From OLB6 sp964493635 (lineage in GTDB: Bacteria; Bacteroidota; Ignavibacteria; Kapaibacteriales; Kapaibacteriaceae): a DNA stretch of 64,000 nt. Where the stretch lies: positions 1-64,000 of the forward strand of contig CAZBOW010000003.1 of assembly GCA_964493635.1 (NCBI GenBank). The letters are read 5' to 3'. Under the pieces are notes generated by a model. That model worked only from the letters and a program-made list of their open reading frames with translations. It was not told where the DNA came from and did not search any database. The translations under genes were made by a program, and so were the position numbers. Numbering within the stretch: position 1 is the first letter of the stretch; every line of letters starts with the position of its first letter. This document shows positions 34,551 through 41,622 of the stretch, piece after piece.

Positions 34551-35531
34551 ATGTACGGTAACATCAGCATTGTCGATGCCCCTCAACAGCAGGTTCAGGA
34601 AGATCCCGAACTCCTGGCAGCCTTCGAAGCCAAGATTGCTCGAGGCGAAAAGATTGAACCGCACGATTGGATGCCGGCGGAGTATCGCCGTCAGCTGATC
34701 CGCATGATTGAACAGCATGCGCATTCCGAGATCATCGGTGCATTACCCGAGGGAACATGGATCACGCGCGCCCCTGGGTTCAAGCGAAAGATTGCACTCA
34801 TGGCCAAGGTGCAGGACGAAGTCGGGCATGCCCAACTCCTGTACAGCGCTGCCGAGACTCTTGGCAAGCCTCGTGAGGCAATGATCGATGACCTCATCTC
34901 CGGGAAGTCCAAGTACTCCAACGTGTTCAACTATCCAGCCTACACGTGGGCCGATACGGCCATCATTGCGTGGCTCATTGATGCTTCTGCCATCATTAAC
35001 CAAGTGACGAACTCCAAGGGATCCTACGCCCCCTACAGCCGTGCCCTGGAGCGAATCTGTATGGAGGAGTCGTTCCACCTGAAGTACGGCTACGACAATG
35101 TTGTAACCCTGGCTACCGGCACACCAGTGCAGCGGCAGATGGTGCAGGAAGCACTCAATCGCTGGTGGCGCCCGATCATGCACTTCTTTGGCCCGCCCGA
35201 TAAGGCTTCGGTTCACACCGAGAAGCTCACGAAGTGGAAGGTGAAGATGGCCTCGAACGACGACATGCGTCAGCAGTTCTTCAACCAGTATGTTCCGAAG
35301 ATTCTTGAATTGGGGCTCGTGATTCCAGATCCGGAACTGAAGAAGGATCCAGCGACGGGCATCTGGAACTACGGCGACCCGGACTGGGACGAGTTCAAGC
35401 GTGTCATCAACGGCGACGGTCCGTGCAACGCCGAGCGACTTGCGGTACGCCGCATCGCCGAGGAGCGCGGTCGGTGGGTGCGCGAGGCCCTTCGCAAGGC
35501 CGATGAGCGGTACGTGACGCCACTGGCCTGA
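34551..35531 (+). CDS. paaA: Phenylacetyl-CoA epoxidase subunit A (PaaA-type)
   Basis: A 326-residue ferritin-like di-iron oxygenase subunit. The iron-binding helices carry RMIEQHAHSEIIGALPEGTWI, QDEVGHAQLLYSAAETLG and MEESFHLKYGYD, with the E-x6-H-type ligands, and PGFKRKIALMAKVQDEVGHAQ is characteristic of PaaA. PaaA forms the catalytic pair with PaaC and needs PaaB and reductase PaaE. None of these is adjacent; the neighbours are a HmuY-like lipoprotein 3 bp upstream and an MgtC-like protein downstream. Either the complex is encoded elsewhere or this is a stand-alone paralogue. Linked aromatic catabolism (hmgA) lies 20 kb away. Confidence 0.88.
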   Translation: MYGNISIVDAPQQQVQEDPELLAAFEAKIARGEKIEPHDWMPAEYRRQLIRMIEQHAHSEIIGALPEGTWITRAPGFKRKIALMAKVQDEVGHAQLLYSAAETLGKPREAMIDDLISGKSKYSNVFNYPAYTWADTAIIAWLIDASAIINQVTNSKGSYAPYSRALERICMEESFHLKYGYDNVVTLATGTPVQRQMVQEALNRWWRPIMHFFGPPDKASVHTEKLTKWKVKMASNDDMRQQFFNQYVPKILELGLVIPDPELKKDPATGIWNYGDPDWDEFKRVINGDGPCNAERLAVRRIAEERGRWVREALRKADERYVTPLA

Positions 35532-35547
35532 CGCTACCGTTTCCCAG

Positions 35548-36810
35548 ATGCCGGATCTTCTTGCACTCGACCAGGCTTCGCCGTGGATCACCATGGCCAT
35601 TGCGCTTCTGATCGGAGCACTGGTAGGTGCCGAGCGAGAGACGCGGCAGACCGATCACGGGCGGGTGAGATTTGGCCTCCGCGATTTTGTGATTACCAGC
35701 GCCGTCGGCTGGGTATGCGGTGCAGTACATGAACCGTGGTTTACGGCATTGGCCGTCGTTGCACTGCTCACCATTATTGTGGTGCATGGCAAGGATAGCA
35801 CGGAGCCGCACGGTGCTACCACCGAGCTTGCACTGATAACCGTCTTTGCCTTGTCGTACGCAGTGTCGCTGCCGGCAACGTCAACACTCATTCCACTGGC
35901 CATCGCCCTGGCAATTGGCGTCACGCTGCTGTTGGATGCAAAAACAACACTGAAGACCTTCTTCCACTCCAGCGTTACGGATGTCGAGTTTGCCGCAACG
36001 GTGCGATTCCTAGCACTGGTGTTCATCATCTGGCCTATGATGCCGGATGAGCACTTCGGTCCGTATGGCTTTTTTCATCCACGCGGACTCTGGCAGGCGG
36101 TGTTGCTGATCTCCGGCCTGTCGTACGTTGGCTACTTTCTAGACAAGTACGCCGGTCCTCGATTGGGGTCGAGGGTTGTGGCCATTCTCGGTGGGTTGGT
36201 GTCGACCACGGCCGTCACGGCCTCGCTGGCCGGACGAGTGCGCAGGGATCCCGCCCAACTGCAGATCTCATGGCAATCAGCAACCCTTGCCAATGCCATC
36301 CAGTTTCCCAGAATTGCACTGCTGATTGCTCTCTTTTCACGGAATCTGCCAGTGGCAGTGGTTGTAGCCGCCGCTGCAGCCTTTACAGCTGGCTTGGCTA
36401 CCGCCTACGTCATTGGACGCCGTGGTACACCGGTGCCGACGGAATCAGTGGCACTGGCCAATCCGTTGCAGTTGGCTCCTGCTCTGAGATTTGCTGCCTA
36501 CGTGGCGCTGGTATCGCTGGGAAGTTCTTGGGCTGTGGCCGAGTTCGGAACCCAAGCCTTGATTCTGGCCAGTGCTCTTGGATCGGTCCTGGACGTCGAT
36601 GCCGTTCTTATTGCTCAAGCCGGATTGGTCCGGAAGGGTGTGGTGTCGATGACGCTACTGGAGGTTACTGCATTGGTGGCGGTGGTAGCGAACATGCTTG
36701 TGAAACTCGGTATTGCGTGGTTTACGGGTTCGGTGGGCTTCTTCTGGCGCATGTCGATCTCGTTTGCCGTGATGGTGGTCCTCTTTGCTGGTCTGCTGGC
36801 TCTGTGGTGA
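35548..36810 (+). CDS. MgtC/SapB-family membrane protein with DUF4010 domain
   Basis: A 420-residue membrane protein. The N-terminal MgtC-like segment (ITMAIALLIGALVGAERETRQ ... FGLRDFVITSAVGWVCGAV) is followed by a DUF4010 region (LSYVGYFLDKYAGPRLGSRVVAILGGLVSTTAVTASLAGRVRRD), about twelve hydrophobic helices in all. The function of this architecture is unknown; MgtC itself modulates Mg2+ homeostasis and the F-type ATPase in other bacteria. It follows paaA after 16 bp. The mazG gene starts 24 bp later. Confidence 0.87.
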   Translation: MPDLLALDQASPWITMAIALLIGALVGAERETRQTDHGRVRFGLRDFVITSAVGWVCGAVHEPWFTALAVVALLTIIVVHGKDSTEPHGATTELALITVFALSYAVSLPATSTLIPLAIALAIGVTLLLDAKTTLKTFFHSSVTDVEFAATVRFLALVFIIWPMMPDEHFGPYGFFHPRGLWQAVLLISGLSYVGYFLDKYAGPRLGSRVVAILGGLVSTTAVTASLAGRVRRDPAQLQISWQSATLANAIQFPRIALLIALFSRNLPVAVVVAAAAAFTAGLATAYVIGRRGTPVPTESVALANPLQLAPALRFAAYVALVSLGSSWAVAEFGTQALILASALGSVLDVDAVLIAQAGLVRKGVVSMTLLEVTALVAVVANMLVKLGIAWFTGSVGFFWRMSISFAVMVVLFAGLLALW

Positions 36811-36817
36811 TTTGCCG

Positions 36818-36825
36818 TAGCTTTG
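36818..36825 (+). promoter_or_regulatory. Possible -7 box before mazG
   Basis: TAGCTTTG matches TAnnTTTG and lies 9 bp before the chosen mazG ATG. It would overlap the alternative TTG start at 36823, which favours the ATG if the box is used. Confidence 0.4.
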
Positions 36826-36834
36826 GACACGCCT

Positions 36835-37635
36835 ATGCCAACCCCCATACCGCATCCCTCCGACCCCACGTCAACGCTGTCGCAGCTTGAGGCCTTTGTT
36901 CAGCTGGTGTGGATTTTGCGCCAGCAGTGTCCCTGGGACCAAAAGCAAACCCACGAGAGTATTTCCCATCTACTGATTGAAGAGGCGTACGAAACGGTTG
37001 ATGCCATCCAGGCCGGCAACGACGCTGAGATGTCGAAGGAGCTGGGTGATCTTCTGCTGCATGTAGTGATGCACTCGGTCATCGCTGAACAACGCGGCAG
37101 TTTTACGCTTCGCACTGTCATTGAGCAGGAGTTCCACAAGCTCGTGAACCGACATCCGCACGTCTTTGGCTCGACCGAAGCTGTCACGGAGGACGTTGTC
37201 CTGCAGAACTGGGAAAAACTGAAGATGAAGGAGGGACGCACCTCCATCCTCGACGGTGTTCCGCGCACCTTGCCGGCGGCCCTGCGGGCGCAGCGTGTGC
37301 AGGAAAAAGCCGCAAACGTTGGCTTCGACTGGCACGATCGCCGGGACGTTTGGGCAAAAGTGTACGAGGAGCTCGACGAGTTGCGTGTGGAAATCGAAGC
37401 GGGCAACTCCGAGGCAACGCATCGTGAGTTCGGCGACGTCCTGTTTGCACTGGTTAATGCGGCACGCCACGAGGGCGTGATTGCCGAGGATGCCCTCCAT
37501 ACCACGATTGCCACGTTCATGAACCGCTTTCAATACATCGAGCGCAACGCTGCCGAACGTGGTCGAGAGTTAACCGACATGGACCTTTCTGAAATGGACC
37601 GGTATTGGAACGAGGCAAAACAACACGGACTGTAA
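36835..37635 (+). CDS. mazG: Nucleoside triphosphate pyrophosphohydrolase
   Basis: A 266-residue all-alpha NTP pyrophosphatase with two MazG repeats. The N-terminal repeat has LRQQCPWDQKQTHESISHLLIEEAYETVDAI and ELGDLLLHVVMHS, where the E-E-x-x-E and E-x-x-D residues bind Mg2+. The C-terminal repeat is seen in YEELDELRVEIEAGNSEATHREFGDVLFALVN. It cleans the nucleotide pool of non-canonical NTPs. ATG 36835 is preferred to an in-frame TTG at 36823. The 3' end overlaps the LCP gene by about 30 bp if that gene uses its TTG start. Confidence 0.93.
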   Translation: MPTPIPHPSDPTSTLSQLEAFVQLVWILRQQCPWDQKQTHESISHLLIEEAYETVDAIQAGNDAEMSKELGDLLLHVVMHSVIAEQRGSFTLRTVIEQEFHKLVNRHPHVFGSTEAVTEDVVLQNWEKLKMKEGRTSILDGVPRTLPAALRAQRVQEKAANVGFDWHDRRDVWAKVYEELDELRVEIEAGNSEATHREFGDVLFALVNAARHEGVIAEDALHTTIATFMNRFQYIERNAAERGRELTDMDLSEMDRYWNEAKQHGL

Positions 37636-38927
37636 GCAGGGTTGCAGGGCTCTGCCTAGTGATGGTGCTCAGTCTTGCAGCCTGTGGGCGCGAGGAGCCG
37701 GAGGCCCACGATGCCGCCGACACGCTCCATCCCGGCGCGCATCTCACGCTCGAGCAGGAGGAGCATGCGCTTGAGCTGCCCGACTCTCTGCTTCAGGCGG
37801 CGGCCGACTCCTTCCCGCAGCCCAAGGGCAGGGTGGTCTCCATCATGATCACGGGCTTGGACTCCCGGATTGGTGATCGCGGAGGACGCGCTGATGCCAA
37901 TCATGTGGTACGCTTGTTTCTGGATGCCGGGCAGGTGGAAGTGATTTCGATCCCGCGCGATACAGAGGCGGATGCTGGGTTCGAGGTGGCCCCACTGATG
38001 GACTCACTATCAGAATCATCGGATTCGCTGCGTACGAAGTCCAGCTTGAACAAGCTTGCCAATGTGCGCTCCCATCGAGGACGAACAACGTACTTGAGCG
38101 AAGTGTGTCGGATTGCCGGAATACCCAAGATCGATTATTGGGTAGAGTTTGGCTTTTCGCAGGCCATCGGTCTGATCGAGTTGATGGGGGGCTCGTCCCA
38201 GCAAGCCGCCGACGTACCCGAGCGTACTGGTACCGTGTCATCGGAATCGTCGTCTCGTGCAACGCAAACACTGCGTGTGCTGCGCTCTCGTAAGAGCTTC
38301 AGTTTGGGCGACTACCAACGCGTGTTTAACCAGGGGCAGTACGTGCGTCGCGCCGTTCTGTATGGTATGAATCACGTCGACGAGGTTGCCGGAAGCTTGG
38401 CCCTGCGCGCTGCACTCCTGCTGGTGGAAACAAACCTGACCTATACTGTATGCCAGTCGCTGGCACAGCAACTTCGAGCCAGTGGCTTCGATGGCTCCCC
38501 AGAACGCGTCTGGGTGCGTCTCAAGCCCGTAGCGATCCGCAACCTTCAGGCCGTATCCTTTGCGGCAGGGTCCATCGACTCTCTCTATCAGCACATTGAT
38601 GCGCAGCCGATTGATGTTCCCCGTAGGGATTCCCTCGATTCACTCCCACCTCGGGCCGCACCAACGGCACTGCAGCAACTAACGTCACTTCTTCAGAAGG
38701 CCGCCGCGGATTCGGCGAAACGTCCGTTGAGCGTCATCCACACGCTTCAGCGTCCATTCGAGCAGCGAGCCTGGTTGCAGATCACCGATGCGCAGCAGCG
38801 GCGACGGGTCCGCGATCGGTGCGGTGTGTTGCTGGCAGCGGCCTACGATCGTGTTGGGAAGGCCGAGCAGGCACGACGGGTACGCCAGTACGTGCTCGAC
38901 GAGCAAGCACTTATCGAAGGTAGGTGA
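37605..38927 (+). CDS. LytR-CpsA-Psr (LCP) family lipoprotein
   Basis: A 440-residue protein with a lipoprotein signal ending LSLAAC rather than the usual LCP membrane helix. The LCP domain (about 75-230) is recognisable: ITGLDSRIGDRGGRADANHVVRLFLDAGQVEVISIPRDT, SSLNKLANV and IDYWVEFGFSQAIGLIELMGG. The conserved Arg/Asp residues that bind the polyprenyl phosphate are present. LCP enzymes transfer glycopolymers from undecaprenyl phosphate to peptidoglycan in Gram-positives; the role here is unclear. The start TTG at 37605 gives a complete signal peptide; ATG 37662 would truncate it. The C-terminal about 200 residues are unassigned. Confidence 0.78.
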   Translation: MERGKTTRTVSRVAGLCLVMVLSLAACGREEPEAHDAADTLHPGAHLTLEQEEHALELPDSLLQAAADSFPQPKGRVVSIMITGLDSRIGDRGGRADANHVVRLFLDAGQVEVISIPRDTEADAGFEVAPLMDSLSESSDSLRTKSSLNKLANVRSHRGRTTYLSEVCRIAGIPKIDYWVEFGFSQAIGLIELMGGSSQQAADVPERTGTVSSESSSRATQTLRVLRSRKSFSLGDYQRVFNQGQYVRRAVLYGMNHVDEVAGSLALRAALLLVETNLTYTVCQSLAQQLRASGFDGSPERVWVRLKPVAIRNLQAVSFAAGSIDSLYQHIDAQPIDVPRRDSLDSLPPRAAPTALQQLTSLLQKAAADSAKRPLSVIHTLQRPFEQRAWLQITDAQQRRRVRDRCGVLLAAAYDRVGKAEQARRVRQYVLDEQALIEGR

Positions 38928-40176
38928 GCGGATTCTGCCGCTCGCGTCCAGTCCACAGTTCAAAGTGCAGGAGTTCGCCGTCGATGTTCTCACCCGTGGT
39001 TCCGAGGATGGAGCCCTGCTGTACGCTGCTTCCCGAGGAAACGTTCACCGATGCGAGGTTCGCGTACACGGTACGGACGCCGTTGCCGTGATCGATGATC
39101 ACCAGTGAGTTGAATCCCGGAAGCCATTGGACGCTCGATACCGTACCGGCAGCAACAGACTGCACCGAGGAGCCTGTCTTGGTCTTGATGTCCACGCCGG
39201 GATTATCCAGCGTTGTTCCGGTTGCCGGATTCTTGTAGGAACCATAGCCATTCAGGATCGAGCGCGACGACGTAGGCCATGGCAGAGACTTGCGAGGAAA
39301 TCCCTTGCCAGCAGCTGGCGGAGGCGCTGCCTCGGCGACCGATTCTCGTGAGGATGGCCGCTGAGACGATTTTGGAGGCGATTTTGGAGACGATTTCCGT
39401 GCTGCAGCTGCGCGTGCAGCTTCGCGTTTCCGAGCCTCCTCTTTGCGGCGGGCTTCGGCCACCAGACGCTCGATGGTGGAGCGCAAGCGAGCAACGCTTC
39501 GTTGCTTTGCCGCAAGCTGCTTCTGCAGCGCCGTAGAGTTCGATCGAATGCTCTTGAGCTCCGCTGCATTTCGGGCAATGGCGGAGTTGAGAATGCGTTG
39601 CTGCCGGCTCTGCGTTTGAAGAACGGAGTCCTGGGTGCTCGTGTAGAGCGACAATACACTCTCGGCGGCCGCAAGGCTATCCTGCAGACGGCTCATCCGA
39701 GCACGGTAGGCGTTCAATGCGCGTGTCAGTGATTGGAATACGGCCTCTGTAGCGAGTTCCGATTGGGGCACACCACGTCGGCGTGCCACGTAGCGCAGCA
39801 TGCTCTTGGACGTCTGCTGATAGGCCTGCTCGGCCTGAGCCAAGGCTCCTTGCGTGTTCTGAATCTGCGTTCGTACGAACGCAGCGGAATCCCGCAATCG
39901 AGCCAGCGTATCTTCTAGCGCCCTGATGAACCGTGATACTTCGTATTGCTGACGCTGGTAGGACGACATCGACGACCGCCGTTTGGCCTCGTCCCGCGCC
40001 AAGCGATCAAGCTGCTGTTGTGTCGACTTGATCGATGAACGCAGTTGATCCAGTTCCTTCTTCTTGGCGTTGACGGATTGGGCCGACGCCACGCTGACCA
40101 TGCTGACCATGCTGAACACGCTGATCAACAACACGGCCGCAGCAAGGCCCCTCCGTAACAATCGGCACGCGGACAT
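38911..40176 (-). CDS. EnvC-like coiled-coil protein with degenerate M23/LytM domain
   Basis: A 421-residue periplasmic protein with a signal peptide, a coiled coil of about 220 residues (35-255) and a Lys/Ser/Pro/Ala-rich linker. It ends in a LytM/M23 domain (about 300-421). The metal-binding signature is incomplete: the first H-x3-D motif reads NPGVD, the YxHL-equivalent is YANL, and only the LHFELW histidine remains. It is therefore probably not a peptidase but, like E. coli EnvC, an activator of amidases. The FtsX-like protein at 31717 could be its membrane partner. The stop region overlaps the LCP gene by 17 bp and the start overlaps the murA stop by 1 bp. Confidence 0.83.
   Translation of the reverse strand: MSACRLLRRGLAAAVLLISVFSMVSMVSVASAQSVNAKKKELDQLRSSIKSTQQQLDRLARDEAKRRSSMSSYQRQQYEVSRFIRALEDTLARLRDSAAFVRTQIQNTQGALAQAEQAYQQTSKSMLRYVARRRGVPQSELATEAVFQSLTRALNAYRARMSRLQDSLAAAESVLSLYTSTQDSVLQTQSRQQRILNSAIARNAAELKSIRSNSTALQKQLAAKQRSVARLRSTIERLVAEARRKEEARKREAARAAAARKSSPKSPPKSSQRPSSRESVAEAAPPPAAGKGFPRKSLPWPTSSRSILNGYGSYKNPATGTTLDNPGVDIKTKTGSSVQSVAAGTVSSVQWLPGFNSLVIIDHGNGVRTVYANLASVNVSSGSSVQQGSILGTTGENIDGELLHFELWTGRERQNPLTYLR
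39361..39396 (-). repeat. 12-bp tandem repeat in EnvC-like linker, 3 copies
   Basis: Units ending in CGATTT repeat at 39361, 39373 and 39385 with one to three mismatches. They encode a Lys-Ser-Ser/Pro-Pro tetrapeptide repeat in the linker. Confidence 0.8.
40091..40126 (-). repeat. 9-bp tandem repeat in EnvC-like signal peptide, 4 copies
   Basis: Units of the form (a)tgctgacc occur at 40091, 40100, 40109 and 40118 with one or two mismatches, coding for the Ser-Met-Val repeats in the hydrophobic core of the signal peptide. Confidence 0.8.
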
Positions 40177-41450
40177 CAGTACTCTTCAGTGGGCACGCGT
40201 TGGATAACGGCACCGAGTTCACGGAGTCGCTGTTCAATGTTTTCGTAGCCACGGTCGATGTGATACACGCGGAGCACTTCAGTGTGCCCCTCGGCCATCA
40301 TTCCGGCAATCACGAGGCTGGCACTGGCCCGTAGGTCGCTGGACATCACCGTAGCACCCGAGAGCTTTGCCCCGCCGTTTACCGTGCAGGAGCCCTCATC
40401 GGTTGTGATCGATGCACCCAGGCGTTGCAGCTCTGATACGTAGCCGAAGCGTGTCGGATAGATATGGTCGCGGATGCGGGCAGCACCCGTCGAGGCCAAC
40501 ATGTAGGCAGCCCATTGTGCTTGGGCGTCGGTCGGATAGCCGGGATAGGGGGCTGTGGTAACGTCCACGGGATGTGGTGTGTCCTGCATGGTCAATCGGA
40601 TCGTGTCGCCGTTGATATCCAGTTCAGCGCCGGAATCTTCAAGGGCTTGAATCACGGCCGTCAGGTGGTACGGATTTACGTTACGCAGCGTGACGTCGCC
40701 CTTTGTGGCCGCTGCTGCAATCAGGTACGTTGCGGCTTCAATGCGGTCCGGAATCGTATCGACATCCGTTGCATGGAGCGCCTCGACGCCCTGCACCGTA
40801 AGCGTCGTGGTGCCGATTCCATCGATGACTGCGCCCATGCTCACCAGCATGCGAGCAAGGTTCGTGATTTCCGGCTCCAGTGCAGCGTTCGTCAGCACCG
40901 TTTCGCCTTCGGCCAGCGTAGAGGCCATCAGCACGTTTACGGTTGCTCCAACACTCGACACATCGAAGTGGATATGGTTCCCGCGCAAACGGTTGGTGCT
41001 CGACGTGGTCTTGGCAACGATGTATCCGCTCTCGACGTCGATGGATGCCCCAAGGCGCTCCATGCCCTTCAGGTGGAGATCTACCGGACGCGGGCCAAAG
41101 TTGCAGCCACCCGGTAGCGAGACGCGTGCTTCCCCGAACCGCGCCAGCAGTGGGCCAAGGACGTAGATCGATGCCCGCATTTTTTTGACGTGCTCGTAGG
41201 GGGCTTCGGTGCTGGTGACGTTTGTGGAGTCCAGAAATAAGGTATTCTGATTCAGCTCCGCGTGCACACCGAGCGACCCCAGCAACCGGCTGAACGTCCA
41301 CACATCACGGTTGTTTGGCGTGTTGCGCAGGTGGAAAACACCGGGTGCCAGCAGGCAGGTTGGCATCAGGGCAAGCGTGGCGTTTTTTGCGCCGGAGATC
41401 ACAACGGTTCCCTGCAACCGTTGGCCCCCTTCGATGATGAACTTATCCAT
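40176..41450 (-). CDS. murA: UDP-N-acetylglucosamine 1-carboxyvinyltransferase
   Basis: The 424-residue cytoplasmic enzyme commits UDP-GlcNAc to peptidoglycan synthesis using phosphoenolpyruvate. The N-terminus FIIEGGQRLQGTVVISGAKNATL is typical. The catalytic cysteine is present as Cys116 in LPGGCNFGPRPVDLHL, so the enzyme is not of the intrinsically fosfomycin-resistant Asp type. It is followed by the EnvC-like gene (1-bp overlap), a cell-wall pairing. A TATCTTTG box lies 6 bp upstream of the ATG, back to back with the promoter of the TPP-riboswitch gene. Confidence 0.97.
   Translation of the reverse strand: MDKFIIEGGQRLQGTVVISGAKNATLALMPTCLLAPGVFHLRNTPNNRDVWTFSRLLGSLGVHAELNQNTLFLDSTNVTSTEAPYEHVKKMRASIYVLGPLLARFGEARVSLPGGCNFGPRPVDLHLKGMERLGASIDVESGYIVAKTTSSTNRLRGNHIHFDVSSVGATVNVLMASTLAEGETVLTNAALEPEITNLARMLVSMGAVIDGIGTTTLTVQGVEALHATDVDTIPDRIEAATYLIAAAATKGDVTLRNVNPYHLTAVIQALEDSGAELDINGDTIRLTMQDTPHPVDVTTAPYPGYPTDAQAQWAAYMLASTGAARIRDHIYPTRFGYVSELQRLGASITTDEGSCTVNGGAKLSGATVMSSDLRASASLVIAGMMAEGHTEVLRVYHIDRGYENIEQRLRELGAVIQRVPTEEY
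41196..41205 (+). repeat. Decamer GTAGGGGGCT, copy 5
   Basis: Exact copy inside murA, antisense to it (gene strand codes Glu-Ala-Pro-Tyr). Confidence 0.6.
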
Positions 41451-41479
41451 TGGCTACAAAGATAGTCGTCGTAAGTTCG
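41449..41479 (+). promoter_or_regulatory. Probable promoter of the TPP-riboswitch/TonB receptor unit
   Basis: ATTG (41449-41452) is followed after 19 nt by TAAGTTCG (41472-41479), one mismatch from each Bacteroidota box. The -7 box ends 6 bp before the first riboswitch helix, which fits a transcription start there. The -33 element overlaps the murA start codon. Confidence 0.5.
41457..41464 (-). promoter_or_regulatory. -7 promoter box of murA
   Basis: TATCTTTG on the minus strand, a full match to TAnnTTTG, 6 bp upstream of the murA ATG. It lies within the footprint of the divergent TonB-receptor promoter, so the two could interfere. Confidence 0.55.
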
Positions 41480-41485
41480 TGTACT

Positions 41486-41565
41486 CCGTTAGAGGTGCCA
41501 CAATTGCTGTGGCTGAGATCATACTCTTGGAACCTGATCCGGATCATACCGGCGTAGGAAAACGG
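41486..41565 (+). promoter_or_regulatory. TPP (thi-box) riboswitch
   Basis: The conserved blocks of the thiamine-pyrophosphate aptamer occur in order: agaggtgcc, GGCTGAGAT, ctttgGAACCTGATCCGGATcAtACCGGCGTAGGAA-type core. The closing P1 helix CCGTT (41486-41490) with AACGG (41561-41565) is perfect. Between it and the gene, GGACGTAT (41583-41590) can pair with GTGCGTCC (41614-41621), covering the end of the GGAG Shine-Dalgarno at 41611. This suggests translational repression when TPP is bound. No U-rich terminator is visible. Confidence 0.93.
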
Positions 41566-41622
41566 TCCAACATCCTCTTAGCGGACGTATGCTCATTGTT
41601 CATCACAACAGGAGTGCGTCCC

